Shown one piece after another: positions 17,971 through 25,236 of a DNA stretch of 38,189 nt. Position 1 is the stretch's first letter, and every line of letters starts with the position of its first letter. A program made the position numbers and the translations under genes. The stretch is from NCBI GenBank assembly GCA_003162635.1, contig PMNE01000043.1, forward strand, positions 1 to 38,189, in the 5' to 3' direction. The DNA comes from Ignavibacteriota bacterium. Its GTDB lineage: Bacteria > Bacteroidota > Ignavibacteria > UBA10030 > UBA6906. The notes beneath the pieces are model-generated. The model saw only the letters and a list, made by a program, of their open reading frames with translations. It did no database searches and was not told the origin of the DNA.

Positions 17971-19677
17971 TCAGGCGTTTGGGAGAAGAATGCGGATCGT
18001 ACTTCCCTTGTTGACGACGGAATCCACTTCCACCCTTCCATGGTGGTCATCAACGATCTTCATCACGATGGCGAGGCCCAGCCCGGTTCCGTGCTTTTTC
18101 CCGTGCGTAAAGAACGGCTCGAAGATCTTTGCTTTGATTTCGTCGGGAATGCCGCAGCCGGTGTCCGTGAACTCCAAGGCAAGCCGTCCGCCATAAAGGA
18201 ACGTGTGGACTGTCAACGATCCGCCGTCTTTCATGGCGTCGGCGGCATTTCCCGCAAGATTGTAGAACACACGGACCATCTTCTCGACATCCATGGTACA
18301 CTGGCCCGTGTAATCGAGTCTGCGGACGAGAGAAATGTTCCTTTTGTTGAGGTCACGTTCGATGAAGGCGAGGACGCCCTCAAAAACTTCGCCGAGCGCC
18401 ACGGTCTCGAGATGAATGTCGCTGATGCCGCGGGAGAAATCGAGGATTTCCTGCGTCATATTGACGAACCGATCGACCTGCTGGATCATCTCGTCGGCAA
18501 GGTGTGCGGATTCCGCGTCGCCCGTCTTTCTCTTGATGACCTGGGCGTACATCCGCAGCGTCCCCATGGGGTTCTTGATGTCGTGGATGATCGTGCTCGC
18601 CATCCTGCCGACGGCGGAGAGCCGTTCGCTTTGCACCATTTCCCGGGCAAGACGGGCGTTTTCAATTGCGATAGCGGCGTGAACGGACAATGCATCAATA
18701 AACCCTTCATCCTCAGGGCCGAACGGACCGTCCAGCTTGTTGAGGAACTGAAACACGCCGACAATCCTTCCCTCTTTGTCGCGCATCGGCATGCAGAGAA
18801 CGTTATGCGTCTTGTAGCCGCTCTTCATGTCGATTTCGGGATTGAAGCGGGAGTCCTTGTACGCATCCGGGATGTTGACGACCTCGCCGGTCTCTCCGAC
18901 ATAGCCCGCCAATCCCTTTCCCATCGGCAGACGTATTTCGACAACATCGTTTCCCTGAGCCACCATCGACCAAAGTTCATGGGCCTGGTGGTCCACAAGA
19001 TACAGTGTTCCGCGGTCGGCGTTGATGCTCCTGGAAGCGACATCGAGGATGAGGCGGAGAAGCTTGTCGATGTCAATGGCAGAATTCACGATCTTGCTCG
19101 CGTCGATCAGGAGGCTGAGGCGGTCGACCTGGGCCTTGGCAGACATGGCATTCCGATTGAGTTCCTGGACAAACGTCTGGTCCATGGAGCGGAGTCGGAC
19201 CGCCATATTCGTCAGAAGATTGTACGTGAACTCGATACTGGCCCCGGCGAGCGCACGGACCTCGGCGGGGGAGAGGGACACGATCGAGCAGATGTCCATC
19301 GCTTCCGCACGGGCGGAGCGGGGGAGGCTATCGATCGTTGAAAGCTCGCCGAAGAAGTCGCCCTCATGCAGGACAGCAAGAAGAGACTCTACGCCGAACC
19401 GGGTATATTTCTTGATGCGAACACGGCCGTGGGTGATGAGAAACAGATCGCGCCCCCGGGAAGATTCGTCGAAAATAATTTCATCGGGCGCGAACCGGTG
19501 TTCCCGTTTCTGTTTTACCAATCGCTTGATGACCCGGGGATCGACGTCCTTGAAGATGATGTTGCTTGTGAGTTTTTGAGCGACGGTAGATTCTTCCCGG
19601 CGTCGTTTGGGCGCGGCGCGTCCGGAAGTTTGCTTATGAACGCGTGCGGATTTCGAGGAGCGGGGAGGTTTTTTCAT
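17971..19677 (-). CDS. Soluble sensor histidine kinase with cNMP-binding and GAF domains
   Basis: 568 residues from ATG 19677. A basic N-terminal tail (1-30) is followed by a cyclic-nucleotide-binding fold (about 60-150, with GDFFGELSTIDSLPRSARA as the phosphate cassette), a GAF domain (about 195-340), a HisKA dimerisation domain with H365 in IIHDIKNP, and a HATPase_c domain (about 460-565) with N477, DTGCGI (505-510) and GTGLGL (530-535). No membrane segment is seen, so it is a cytoplasmic sensor. No response regulator is encoded in the window. An in-frame 95-residue upstream extension is rejected because it covers the promoter. Confidence 0.88.
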   Translation of the reverse strand: MKKPPRSSKSARVHKQTSGRAAPKRRREESTVAQKLTSNIIFKDVDPRVIKRLVKQKREHRFAPDEIIFDESSRGRDLFLITHGRVRIKKYTRFGVESLLAVLHEGDFFGELSTIDSLPRSARAEAMDICSIVSLSPAEVRALAGASIEFTYNLLTNMAVRLRSMDQTFVQELNRNAMSAKAQVDRLSLLIDASKIVNSAIDIDKLLRLILDVASRSINADRGTLYLVDHQAHELWSMVAQGNDVVEIRLPMGKGLAGYVGETGEVVNIPDAYKDSRFNPEIDMKSGYKTHNVLCMPMRDKEGRIVGVFQFLNKLDGPFGPEDEGFIDALSVHAAIAIENARLAREMVQSERLSAVGRMASTIIHDIKNPMGTLRMYAQVIKRKTGDAESAHLADEMIQQVDRFVNMTQEILDFSRGISDIHLETVALGEVFEGVLAFIERDLNKRNISLVRRLDYTGQCTMDVEKMVRVFYNLAGNAADAMKDGGSLTVHTFLYGGRLALEFTDTGCGIPDEIKAKIFEPFFTHGKKHGTGLGLAIVMKIVDDHHGRVEVDSVVNKGSTIRILLPNA

Positions 19678-19687
19678 GGCAAGAACC

Positions 19688-19716
19688 AAAATACGGATAA
19701 AGGTGTGGAGAGTCAA
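19688..19716 (-). promoter_or_regulatory. Sigma70-like promoter of the histidine kinase gene
   Basis: On the minus strand, TTGACT (19716-19711), a 17-nt spacer and TATTTT (19693-19688). The start codon lies only 10 nt beyond the -10 box, so the transcript would be leaderless or have a leader of a few bases. Confidence 0.5.
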
Positions 19717-19975
19717 GGCAGAGAGCGGGCGAGAGAATATCCTCCCTCGGTGTCGAGAGAAGTAAACAGGATTGTCACACGCCCGCAGAGGCTCCGAAAT
19801 GCGCCCGCACGGCGTCTGTCGATACCCAGACCGGCAGCAGCCGCATATCAGGTCCATGACAGGCGGATGCCAGATCCATGTCGCACCTCTTGCCGGTCCT
19901 TTTTCTCCCAAGGGCCGATTTTTCTGTGATTCTGCGGTTCCCCAATCACCGACGCCCCACAATCGATCACAAACA
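19717..19975. other. Divergent intergenic stretch without a recognised gene
   Basis: This is the middle of the roughly 350-bp gap between the divergent kinase and M24 peptidase genes. Open frames here are only extensions of those two genes and show no protein features. Apart from the two flanking promoters I see no RNA gene or clear repeat. Confidence 0.4.
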
Positions 19976-20004
19976 TTGGTTTTTCTCCCTCAACTTGGTA
20001 TCTT
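19976..20004 (+). promoter_or_regulatory. Candidate promoter of the M24 peptidase gene
   Basis: TTGGTT (19976-19981), a 17-nt spacer and TATCTT (19999-20004). The -10 box is identical to that proposed for the tRNA-Leu promoter. Initiation would fall near 20011, about 20 nt before the ATG. Confidence 0.35.
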
Positions 20005-20030
20005 TTCAGATCATTCCAAAGGCATCAACC

Positions 20031-21206
20031 ATGAACCTCCCGGGCATCCAAAAAGCATTGCGGGACAAGCACATAGACGGGTGGCTGTTTTGTGACTTTC
20101 GCAATCGCGACTACCTTGCCTACCGGACACTTGATCTCGATTTCGAAAAAATGTGCAGCCGACGGTGGTACTATTATATTCCCGCGAGAGGCGAACCGCG
20201 GAAGTTGGTCTCGGCGGTGGAATCGATGCGGCTGGACGGTCTTCCCGGCAAGAAAATGGTCTACCTGTCCTGGAAGGAACTCCACGCCTCGCTAAAGAGA
20301 ATGCTCGGCGCCCGAAAGACAATCGCCATGCAATACTCGCCGAAGAACAATATCCCGTATGTCTCCATGGTGGACGCAGGGACGATCGAATTGCTGAGGA
20401 GCTTCGGATACAAGATCGTGTCGTCCGCTGACCTCATTCAGATGTTTGTCTCCGTTGTTTCCGAGGACGGCTACCGGACGCACAAGGAGGCGGCCCGGGC
20501 CATGGATCTCATCCGTGCCCAGGCCTTTGACGAAGTCCGACAGCGGGTACGCACAGATGTGGGTGTCACAGAATACGACATCCAGCAGTTCATCATGAGA
20601 CGGTTTGCCGAAGAAGACCTGACCACCTACGACCCGCCCATGGTCGGCGTCAACGACCACCCCGCAGATCCCCACTTCGACCTGACAAAGGAGGACTCGC
20701 GTCCAATCAAGGAGGGGGACACGCTGCTTATCGATATGTGGGCAAAGAAGAAAGCGGCCGGAGGCATCTACTACGATATTACATGGGTGGCATACGTCGG
20801 CGCTGCACCGCCGCAGAAGTATCAGGAGATCTTCTCCGTGGCCCGCGATGGCCGCGACGCGGCTATCCGGTTCGTCCAGGAATCCTTCGCCCGGAAAAAG
20901 ACGTGTTACGGGTGGCAGGTCGATGATGCCTGCCGCGAGGTAGTGCAGAAAGCGGGATATGGCAAGTTTTTCATTCATCGGACAGGTCATTCCATCACGG
21001 AAGAGACGCACGGCAATGGCGTCAACATCGACAACCTCGAGACAAAAGACGAACGGGCTCTCCTCCCTGGTTGCTGTTTTTCCATCGAACCGGGAATCTA
21101 CTTGCCGGGCACTATGGCCGTGAGGACGGAGATCAATATGTTCATCCGTCATGACGGCGTGCCGGAAGTAACGGGAGAGGTGCAGACCGATATCGTTCTT
21201 CTATGA
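20031..21206 (+). CDS. M24 family metallopeptidase (Xaa-Pro aminopeptidase/prolidase type)
   Basis: 391 residues from ATG 20031. The N-terminal creatinase-like domain (about 1-140) is followed by a pita-bread catalytic domain (about 155-391). All five metal ligands are visible: D235 (LLIDMWAK), D249 (YYDITW), H320 (RTGHSI), E353 (SIEPGIY) and E367 (RTEINM). It probably removes or cleaves at Xaa-Pro bonds in the cytoplasm. It lacks a signal peptide once the upstream in-frame extension is excluded. A POT-like peptide transporter follows, which fits a role in using imported peptides, although a hairpin lies between the two genes. Confidence 0.87.
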   Translation: MNLPGIQKALRDKHIDGWLFCDFRNRDYLAYRTLDLDFEKMCSRRWYYYIPARGEPRKLVSAVESMRLDGLPGKKMVYLSWKELHASLKRMLGARKTIAMQYSPKNNIPYVSMVDAGTIELLRSFGYKIVSSADLIQMFVSVVSEDGYRTHKEAARAMDLIRAQAFDEVRQRVRTDVGVTEYDIQQFIMRRFAEEDLTTYDPPMVGVNDHPADPHFDLTKEDSRPIKEGDTLLIDMWAKKKAAGGIYYDITWVAYVGAAPPQKYQEIFSVARDGRDAAIRFVQESFARKKTCYGWQVDDACREVVQKAGYGKFFIHRTGHSITEETHGNGVNIDNLETKDERALLPGCCFSIEPGIYLPGTMAVRTEINMFIRHDGVPEVTGEVQTDIVLL

Positions 21207-21213
21207 CGAGAAG

Positions 21214-21241
21214 ACGGCGGAAGGAGCAGCTCCTCCGCCGT
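21214..21241 (+). terminator. Hairpin after the M24 peptidase gene
   Basis: A stem of ACGGCGG (21214-21220) with CCGCCGT (21235-21241) and AGGAG with CTCCT, a 3-nt loop and one bulged A. It starts 8 bp after the stop codon. The absence of a U-run makes it an incomplete intrinsic terminator. A second small hairpin (TCCCTC/GAGGGA, 21252-21268) follows. Confidence 0.5.
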
Positions 21242-21291
21242 TGTGCTGCAATCCCTCCTTGTGAGGGACAGGTGTACCCCCACCACTTCAC

Positions 21292-22593
21292 ATGAACACA
21301 AAATCCGCCGTGGCACATAGCGCCGGTCTTTCCCTGCTTCGCAAAGGATTCCATCCCTCCTTCTGGATTGCAAACGGGATGGAATTGTTCGAACGGCTCG
21401 CCTACTACGGTCAGGCGACTATTCTCACGATCTTTCTCCGCGACACGCTGGCGTTGACGCCGGTTGAGACGGGGATGATCGCCTCCATCTTCGGAGGCCT
21501 GATCTATTTTCTCCCCATCTTCGCCGGCGCGATTGCCGATAAGATCGGGTTTCGCAAGGCGTTTTCGATCGCATTCCTTGTCCTCGCCGTCGGCTATTTT
21601 CTTATCGGATCGACGGGAATGGGTCTCTTTGCGGGATTGTATGCCGGCGTGCCAAAGTTCTGGCTCCTCGTTCCTTTCGTCTGTCTGACGGCAATGGGCG
21701 GATCATTCATCAAGCCGTCCGTCCTTGGCACCGTTGCGGTGGCATCAACACCGGAAACGAAGTCGCTCGGTTTCGCCGTCTACTACTGGCTTGTGAATGC
21801 AGGGGCTTTCCTCGGCCCGAACATCGCACACGCTGTCAGAAGCGAGTACGGCTACCCGTATGTGTATGTTGTCTCCGCAGTCAGCTGCCTCATCATGTTT
21901 GCGGTGACCCTTCTTTTCTATCGGGATGTCCGCCCTCCTGCAGAGCAAGGAGGGGAAACGCTTGGCGCGAGGATGAAGAGTCTTGTCGTCGTCCTCGGAA
22001 ACACCCGTTTCATGCTGTTTCTCCTCATCTTCTCTCTGTATTGGATCATGTTCTGGGCGGGATTCTACATTGTTGTGCCCAACTTCGCACGCGATTTCAT
22101 CTCCCCGAAGGCGAATTATGAAGCATCCGTTTCCGTCGGCGCGCTGGCGATTTTTGCGCTCCAACTCATCGTGAACAGGGGCACGAGGAAGCTTTCGCCT
22201 TCGACGGCCGTCCTGATCGGCTTCGGCGTCTCAAGCATGAGCTGGCTTGTCGTGCTTGCAATCCCATCTCTGACAGGCGTGGCGCTGGCGATGTGTCTCT
22301 GGTCCATCGGAGAAATGATCCAGGCCCCCCGCTACTACGAACTCATCTCCGATCTCGCACCGAAGGGACAACAGGCGCTCTTCCAGGGATACGCCTTCCT
22401 TCCGATCGCCATCGCCTGGGCGATAGGCGGGACGTTCGGCGGCTGGCTGTATGCGGCCTACGGCATGGGGCGGGGGAACGCGTCGCCGGCCTGGCTCATT
22501 CTCTTCTGCATCGGCGTTGCCGGGACGGCCCTCATGTGGATCTACAACGTCGTCGTCGCCCGCCTCGCACCCAGGACATCGGCCGCGTCCTGA
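21292..22593 (+). CDS. POT-like MFS transporter, probable proton-coupled peptide uptake
   Basis: 433 residues with about 12 hydrophobic segments. E31-L-F-E34-R35-L-A-Y-Y-G40 in the first helix matches the ExxERxxYYG proton-coupling signature of the POT/PTR family. FIKPSVLGTV in helix 4 and YYWLVNAGAFLGP in helix 5 are also POT-like. It is shorter than most bacterial POTs (about 460-500), so the substrate (di- or tripeptides or a relative) is tentative. It follows a peptidase gene. No ribosome binding site is evident before the ATG, and two hairpins lie in its 85-bp upstream gap. Confidence 0.8.
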   Translation: MNTKSAVAHSAGLSLLRKGFHPSFWIANGMELFERLAYYGQATILTIFLRDTLALTPVETGMIASIFGGLIYFLPIFAGAIADKIGFRKAFSIAFLVLAVGYFLIGSTGMGLFAGLYAGVPKFWLLVPFVCLTAMGGSFIKPSVLGTVAVASTPETKSLGFAVYYWLVNAGAFLGPNIAHAVRSEYGYPYVYVVSAVSCLIMFAVTLLFYRDVRPPAEQGGETLGARMKSLVVVLGNTRFMLFLLIFSLYWIMFWAGFYIVVPNFARDFISPKANYEASVSVGALAIFALQLIVNRGTRKLSPSTAVLIGFGVSSMSWLVVLAIPSLTGVALAMCLWSIGEMIQAPRYYELISDLAPKGQQALFQGYAFLPIAIAWAIGGTFGGWLYAAYGMGRGNASPAWLILFCIGVAGTALMWIYNVVVARLAPRTSAAS

Positions 22594-22624
22594 GTCCGAA
22601 AGGCGGATCATCACGAGGAGACGC

Positions 22625-22654
22625 TTGACTTTCATGACGACAATCATTTATTTT
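22625..22654 (+). promoter_or_regulatory. Promoter of the mntR-mntH unit
   Basis: TTGACT (22625-22630), an 18-nt spacer and TATTTT (22649-22654). The hexamers are the same as those of the kinase promoter. The start codon of mntR lies 4 nt after the -10 box, implying a leaderless message or use of the later in-frame ATG at 22683. Confidence 0.5.
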
Positions 22655-22667
22655 AGACATGCCTAAA
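22652..22667. promoter_or_regulatory. DtxR/MntR-type operator palindrome over the mntR start codon
   Basis: TTTAGACATGCCTAAA is a 16-bp inverted repeat with one mismatched pair. It resembles the TTAGG-centre-CCTAA boxes bound by DtxR/MntR-family repressors. It overlaps the last three bases of the -10 box, the expected start site and the ATG, so bound repressor would block transcription. Confidence 0.6.
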
Positions 22668-23336
22668 TTTGAATCACCGGCGATGCGGAACCCATCAACG
22701 GAAGACTATATCAAGCACATTTACGCCCTTCAGCATGGAAGGGCATCTGTCTCGACCTCGGCGCTTGCCGCCACTCTCGGCATCCGCGATGCTTCGGTGA
22801 CTTCCATGGTAAAGAAACTTGCGAGCCGTGGAATTGTCAAATACCGGCGGTACCACGGCGTGGAACTGACCGGCGATGGACGCCGGCAGGCGTTGAAAAT
22901 TCTCCGCAAACATCGCCTCTGGGAAGTGTATCTCTCCCGCGTTTTTGGATTCTCGTGGGATAAGATTCATGACGAAGCCGACCGGCTGGAGCACGTGACA
23001 TCGGATGCGCTCGAGCGCCGGCTTGATGCAGCACTTGGCTTTCCGCGGATCGATCCGCATGGCGATCCGATTCCGGATGCGGCGGGGACAATGCAATCGT
23101 CGTCAGACTTCCCGCTGATGGGGTGCGCGCCGGGCCAGAGAGTCCGCGTGAAACGCGTCCGCGATGGGGACGCCGCAGTGCTGAAACGTGCCTCCCTGCT
23201 CGGCATCAATCTCGGCCGGACGATGGACGTCATAGGCCGTCGCTCCAGGAACGGGCCGCTCAAGGTGCGTATCGGGACACGACAACGGGTAGTCCGTTCC
23301 GACATCGCTGCAGCGATCTTTGTGGAACCAGGGTAA
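22659..23336 (+). CDS. mntR: DtxR/MntR family metal-dependent transcriptional repressor
   Basis: 225 residues with the DtxR family architecture. An N-terminal winged helix (about 10-75, STEDYIKHIYAL, then ASVTSMVKKLASRGIVKYRRYHGVELT) is followed by a helical dimerisation and metal-binding domain (about 76-145, including HRLWEVYL and DEADRLEHVTSDALERRLDAALGFP) and a C-terminal SH3-like FeoA domain (about 155-225). It probably senses Mn(II) or Fe(II). The NRAMP gene starts 1 nt after its stop, which argues for manganese. A palindrome at its own start suggests autoregulation of the pair. Whether translation starts at 22659 or 22683 is open. Confidence 0.87.
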   Translation: MPKFESPAMRNPSTEDYIKHIYALQHGRASVSTSALAATLGIRDASVTSMVKKLASRGIVKYRRYHGVELTGDGRRQALKILRKHRLWEVYLSRVFGFSWDKIHDEADRLEHVTSDALERRLDAALGFPRIDPHGDPIPDAAGTMQSSSDFPLMGCAPGQRVRVKRVRDGDAAVLKRASLLGINLGRTMDVIGRRSRNGPLKVRIGTRQRVVRSDIAAAIFVEPG

Positions 23337-23337
23337 G

Positions 23338-25218
23338 ATGAAAGTCTTCCGTCATACTTCTCAGGATGAGGCGTCCCTCCCGGGCAGCTACCGTAGCGTG
23401 CCGATCCCCCGCGACCTGGGCATGCTCAAGAGACTCTTTGCATTCTCGGGTCCCGCATATCTCATCAGCGTCGGCTATATGGACCCGGGAAACTGGGCCA
23501 CGGATATCGAGGGGGGCGCGCGGTTCGGCTATACCCTCATCTGGGTGCTCCTCATGTCGAACCTCATCGCCGTGCTGCTGCAGACGCTGTCCGCACGATT
23601 GGGGATCGTCTCAGGCAGAGATCTTGCTCAGGCATGCCGCGACCATTACCCGAAACCGATCCGTTATGCGCTGTGGATCCTCTGCGAGTGTGCCATCGGT
23701 GCTTGCGACCTCGCGGAGGTTCTCGGCACCGCCATCGGACTCAACCTTCTTTTCCATCTTCCGCTGCTGATCGGCGTGCTTGTGACGGGTTTGGACACTC
23801 TCCTCTTCCTTCTCGTCCAGAACTACGGCATCCGCAAACTCGAGGCATTTATCCTCGTGTTTGTGAGCACGATAGGTGTTTGCTTCCTTTTGGAGCTGGT
23901 CTTTGCCCGGCCCGAATGGGGGAATGTTGCGGCCGGTTTTGTTCCGAAGCTGTCCGTAAAAAGTCTCTTTGTCGCCGTCGGCATCATCGGGGCGACCGTC
24001 ATGCCGCACAACCTCTATCTGCATTCCGCCCTTGTGCAGACCCGGGCGGTGGATCAAAGCAACAAAGGGAAGCGGGATGCGTGCAGGTACAACCTGATCG
24101 ACACGGGGCTCGCGCTCAATGCGGCCTTCGTGGTGAATGCGGCGATTCTTATTGTTGCCGCCGCCGTATTCTTCCGTCGTGGAATCGTCGTCACGCAGAT
24201 TCAACAGGCGCACGAAATGTTGACTCCACTGTTGGGCACCGCCATGGCCGGCACACTCTTTGCCGTTGCGCTGATTGCCGCGGGTCAGAGCTCCACCTTG
24301 ACAGGGACGCTTGCAGGACAAATTGTGATGGAGGGGTTTATTAAGTTCAAGATGCGACCCGTCCTCCGCCGCCTCACCACACGCCTTATGGCTATCATCC
24401 CCGCCGTGATCGTCATCTCCTGGAAAGGTGATGCGGGATCGTATGATCTGCTCCTTGTCAGCCAGGTGATCCTGAGTTTGCAGCTCCCGTTTGCCGTTGT
24501 GCCGCTGATACGGTTCACGAGTGATCGCGGAATCATGGGGGAGTTTGCCAACCGCCGTTGGGTGACAGCGCTTTCCTGGATCGCGGCCGCGACAATCATC
24601 GGGCTGAACGCATGGCTGGTCTCCGACACCATTGGCGGATGGATTGAGAACGCCGGTGAGAACGCTGTCATCGTCTGGACAACCGCGGTACCGGCGGCTG
24701 CGGCAGTGGCGCTGCTCCTCATCTATGTCTCGCTTCCGAAGGCGCTCCTGGCCCGGTATGTGCGTCCTGTCGCTCCTGCGCTCCCTCGTGTTGCGCTTTC
24801 ATCGCCGCGATATGAACGTATCGGTGTGGCGATCGATTTCGGCGTGACAGATCCGAAAGTGCTCTCCCATGCGCAGACACTGGCATCGCACTACAATGCG
24901 GAACTCTTCCTTTTCCACATCGTGGAAGGAGTGATCGGCCAGGTATTCGGCAAGGATGCTTTCGATGATGAGGCGAGGCGGGACAGCGAACATCTTGAGG
25001 CCATCGCGCAACAACTCCGCGACGCAGGAAGCAGAGTCCACACGTCACTCGGCTTTGGCCGCGTGCCGGTCGCGCTGGTCGAACTGGCGGTCGAGAACCG
25101 CGTGAACATGCTGATCATGGGGGGACATGGACACCGGGGGGTGCAGGATCTCCTGTTCGGCACATCGATTTCGGAAGTGAGGCATCAGCTTGCCATTCCG
25201 GTTCTCGTGGTGCAATAA
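23338..25218 (+). CDS. mntH: NRAMP divalent metal transporter fused to a UspA domain
   Basis: 626 residues. The first 470 form an NRAMP transporter with the metal-binding motif DPGN (49-52) in helix 1 and MPH (222-224) in helix 6, the signature of proton-driven Mn(II)/Fe(II) importers. Residues about 491-626 form a universal stress protein domain with the ATP-binding pattern GxxG-9x-G(S/T): G595, G598, G608, T609. The cytoplasmic Usp domain may regulate transport by nucleotide, which is inference. Plain MntH proteins are about 410-450 residues. ATG 23338 lies 1 nt after the mntR stop. The gene converges with the amidase gene 18 bp away. Confidence 0.9.
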   Translation: MKVFRHTSQDEASLPGSYRSVPIPRDLGMLKRLFAFSGPAYLISVGYMDPGNWATDIEGGARFGYTLIWVLLMSNLIAVLLQTLSARLGIVSGRDLAQACRDHYPKPIRYALWILCECAIGACDLAEVLGTAIGLNLLFHLPLLIGVLVTGLDTLLFLLVQNYGIRKLEAFILVFVSTIGVCFLLELVFARPEWGNVAAGFVPKLSVKSLFVAVGIIGATVMPHNLYLHSALVQTRAVDQSNKGKRDACRYNLIDTGLALNAAFVVNAAILIVAAAVFFRRGIVVTQIQQAHEMLTPLLGTAMAGTLFAVALIAAGQSSTLTGTLAGQIVMEGFIKFKMRPVLRRLTTRLMAIIPAVIVISWKGDAGSYDLLLVSQVILSLQLPFAVVPLIRFTSDRGIMGEFANRRWVTALSWIAAATIIGLNAWLVSDTIGGWIENAGENAVIVWTTAVPAAAAVALLLIYVSLPKALLARYVRPVAPALPRVALSSPRYERIGVAIDFGVTDPKVLSHAQTLASHYNAELFLFHIVEGVIGQVFGKDAFDDEARRDSEHLEAIAQQLRDAGSRVHTSLGFGRVPVALVELAVENRVNMLIMGGHGHRGVQDLLFGTSISEVRHQLAIPVLVVQ

Positions 25219-25236
25219 ATGGTGTGGGAGGGGGAG

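Noticed and set aside
18040-19341. A 433-codon plus-strand frame opposite the histidine kinase
   Set aside because: No domain is seen in it, while the minus strand encodes a complete cNMP-GAF-HisKA-HATPase protein.
19678-19962. 95-codon N-terminal extension of the kinase
   Set aside because: It would run through the TTGACT/TATTTT promoter and has no recognisable protein features.
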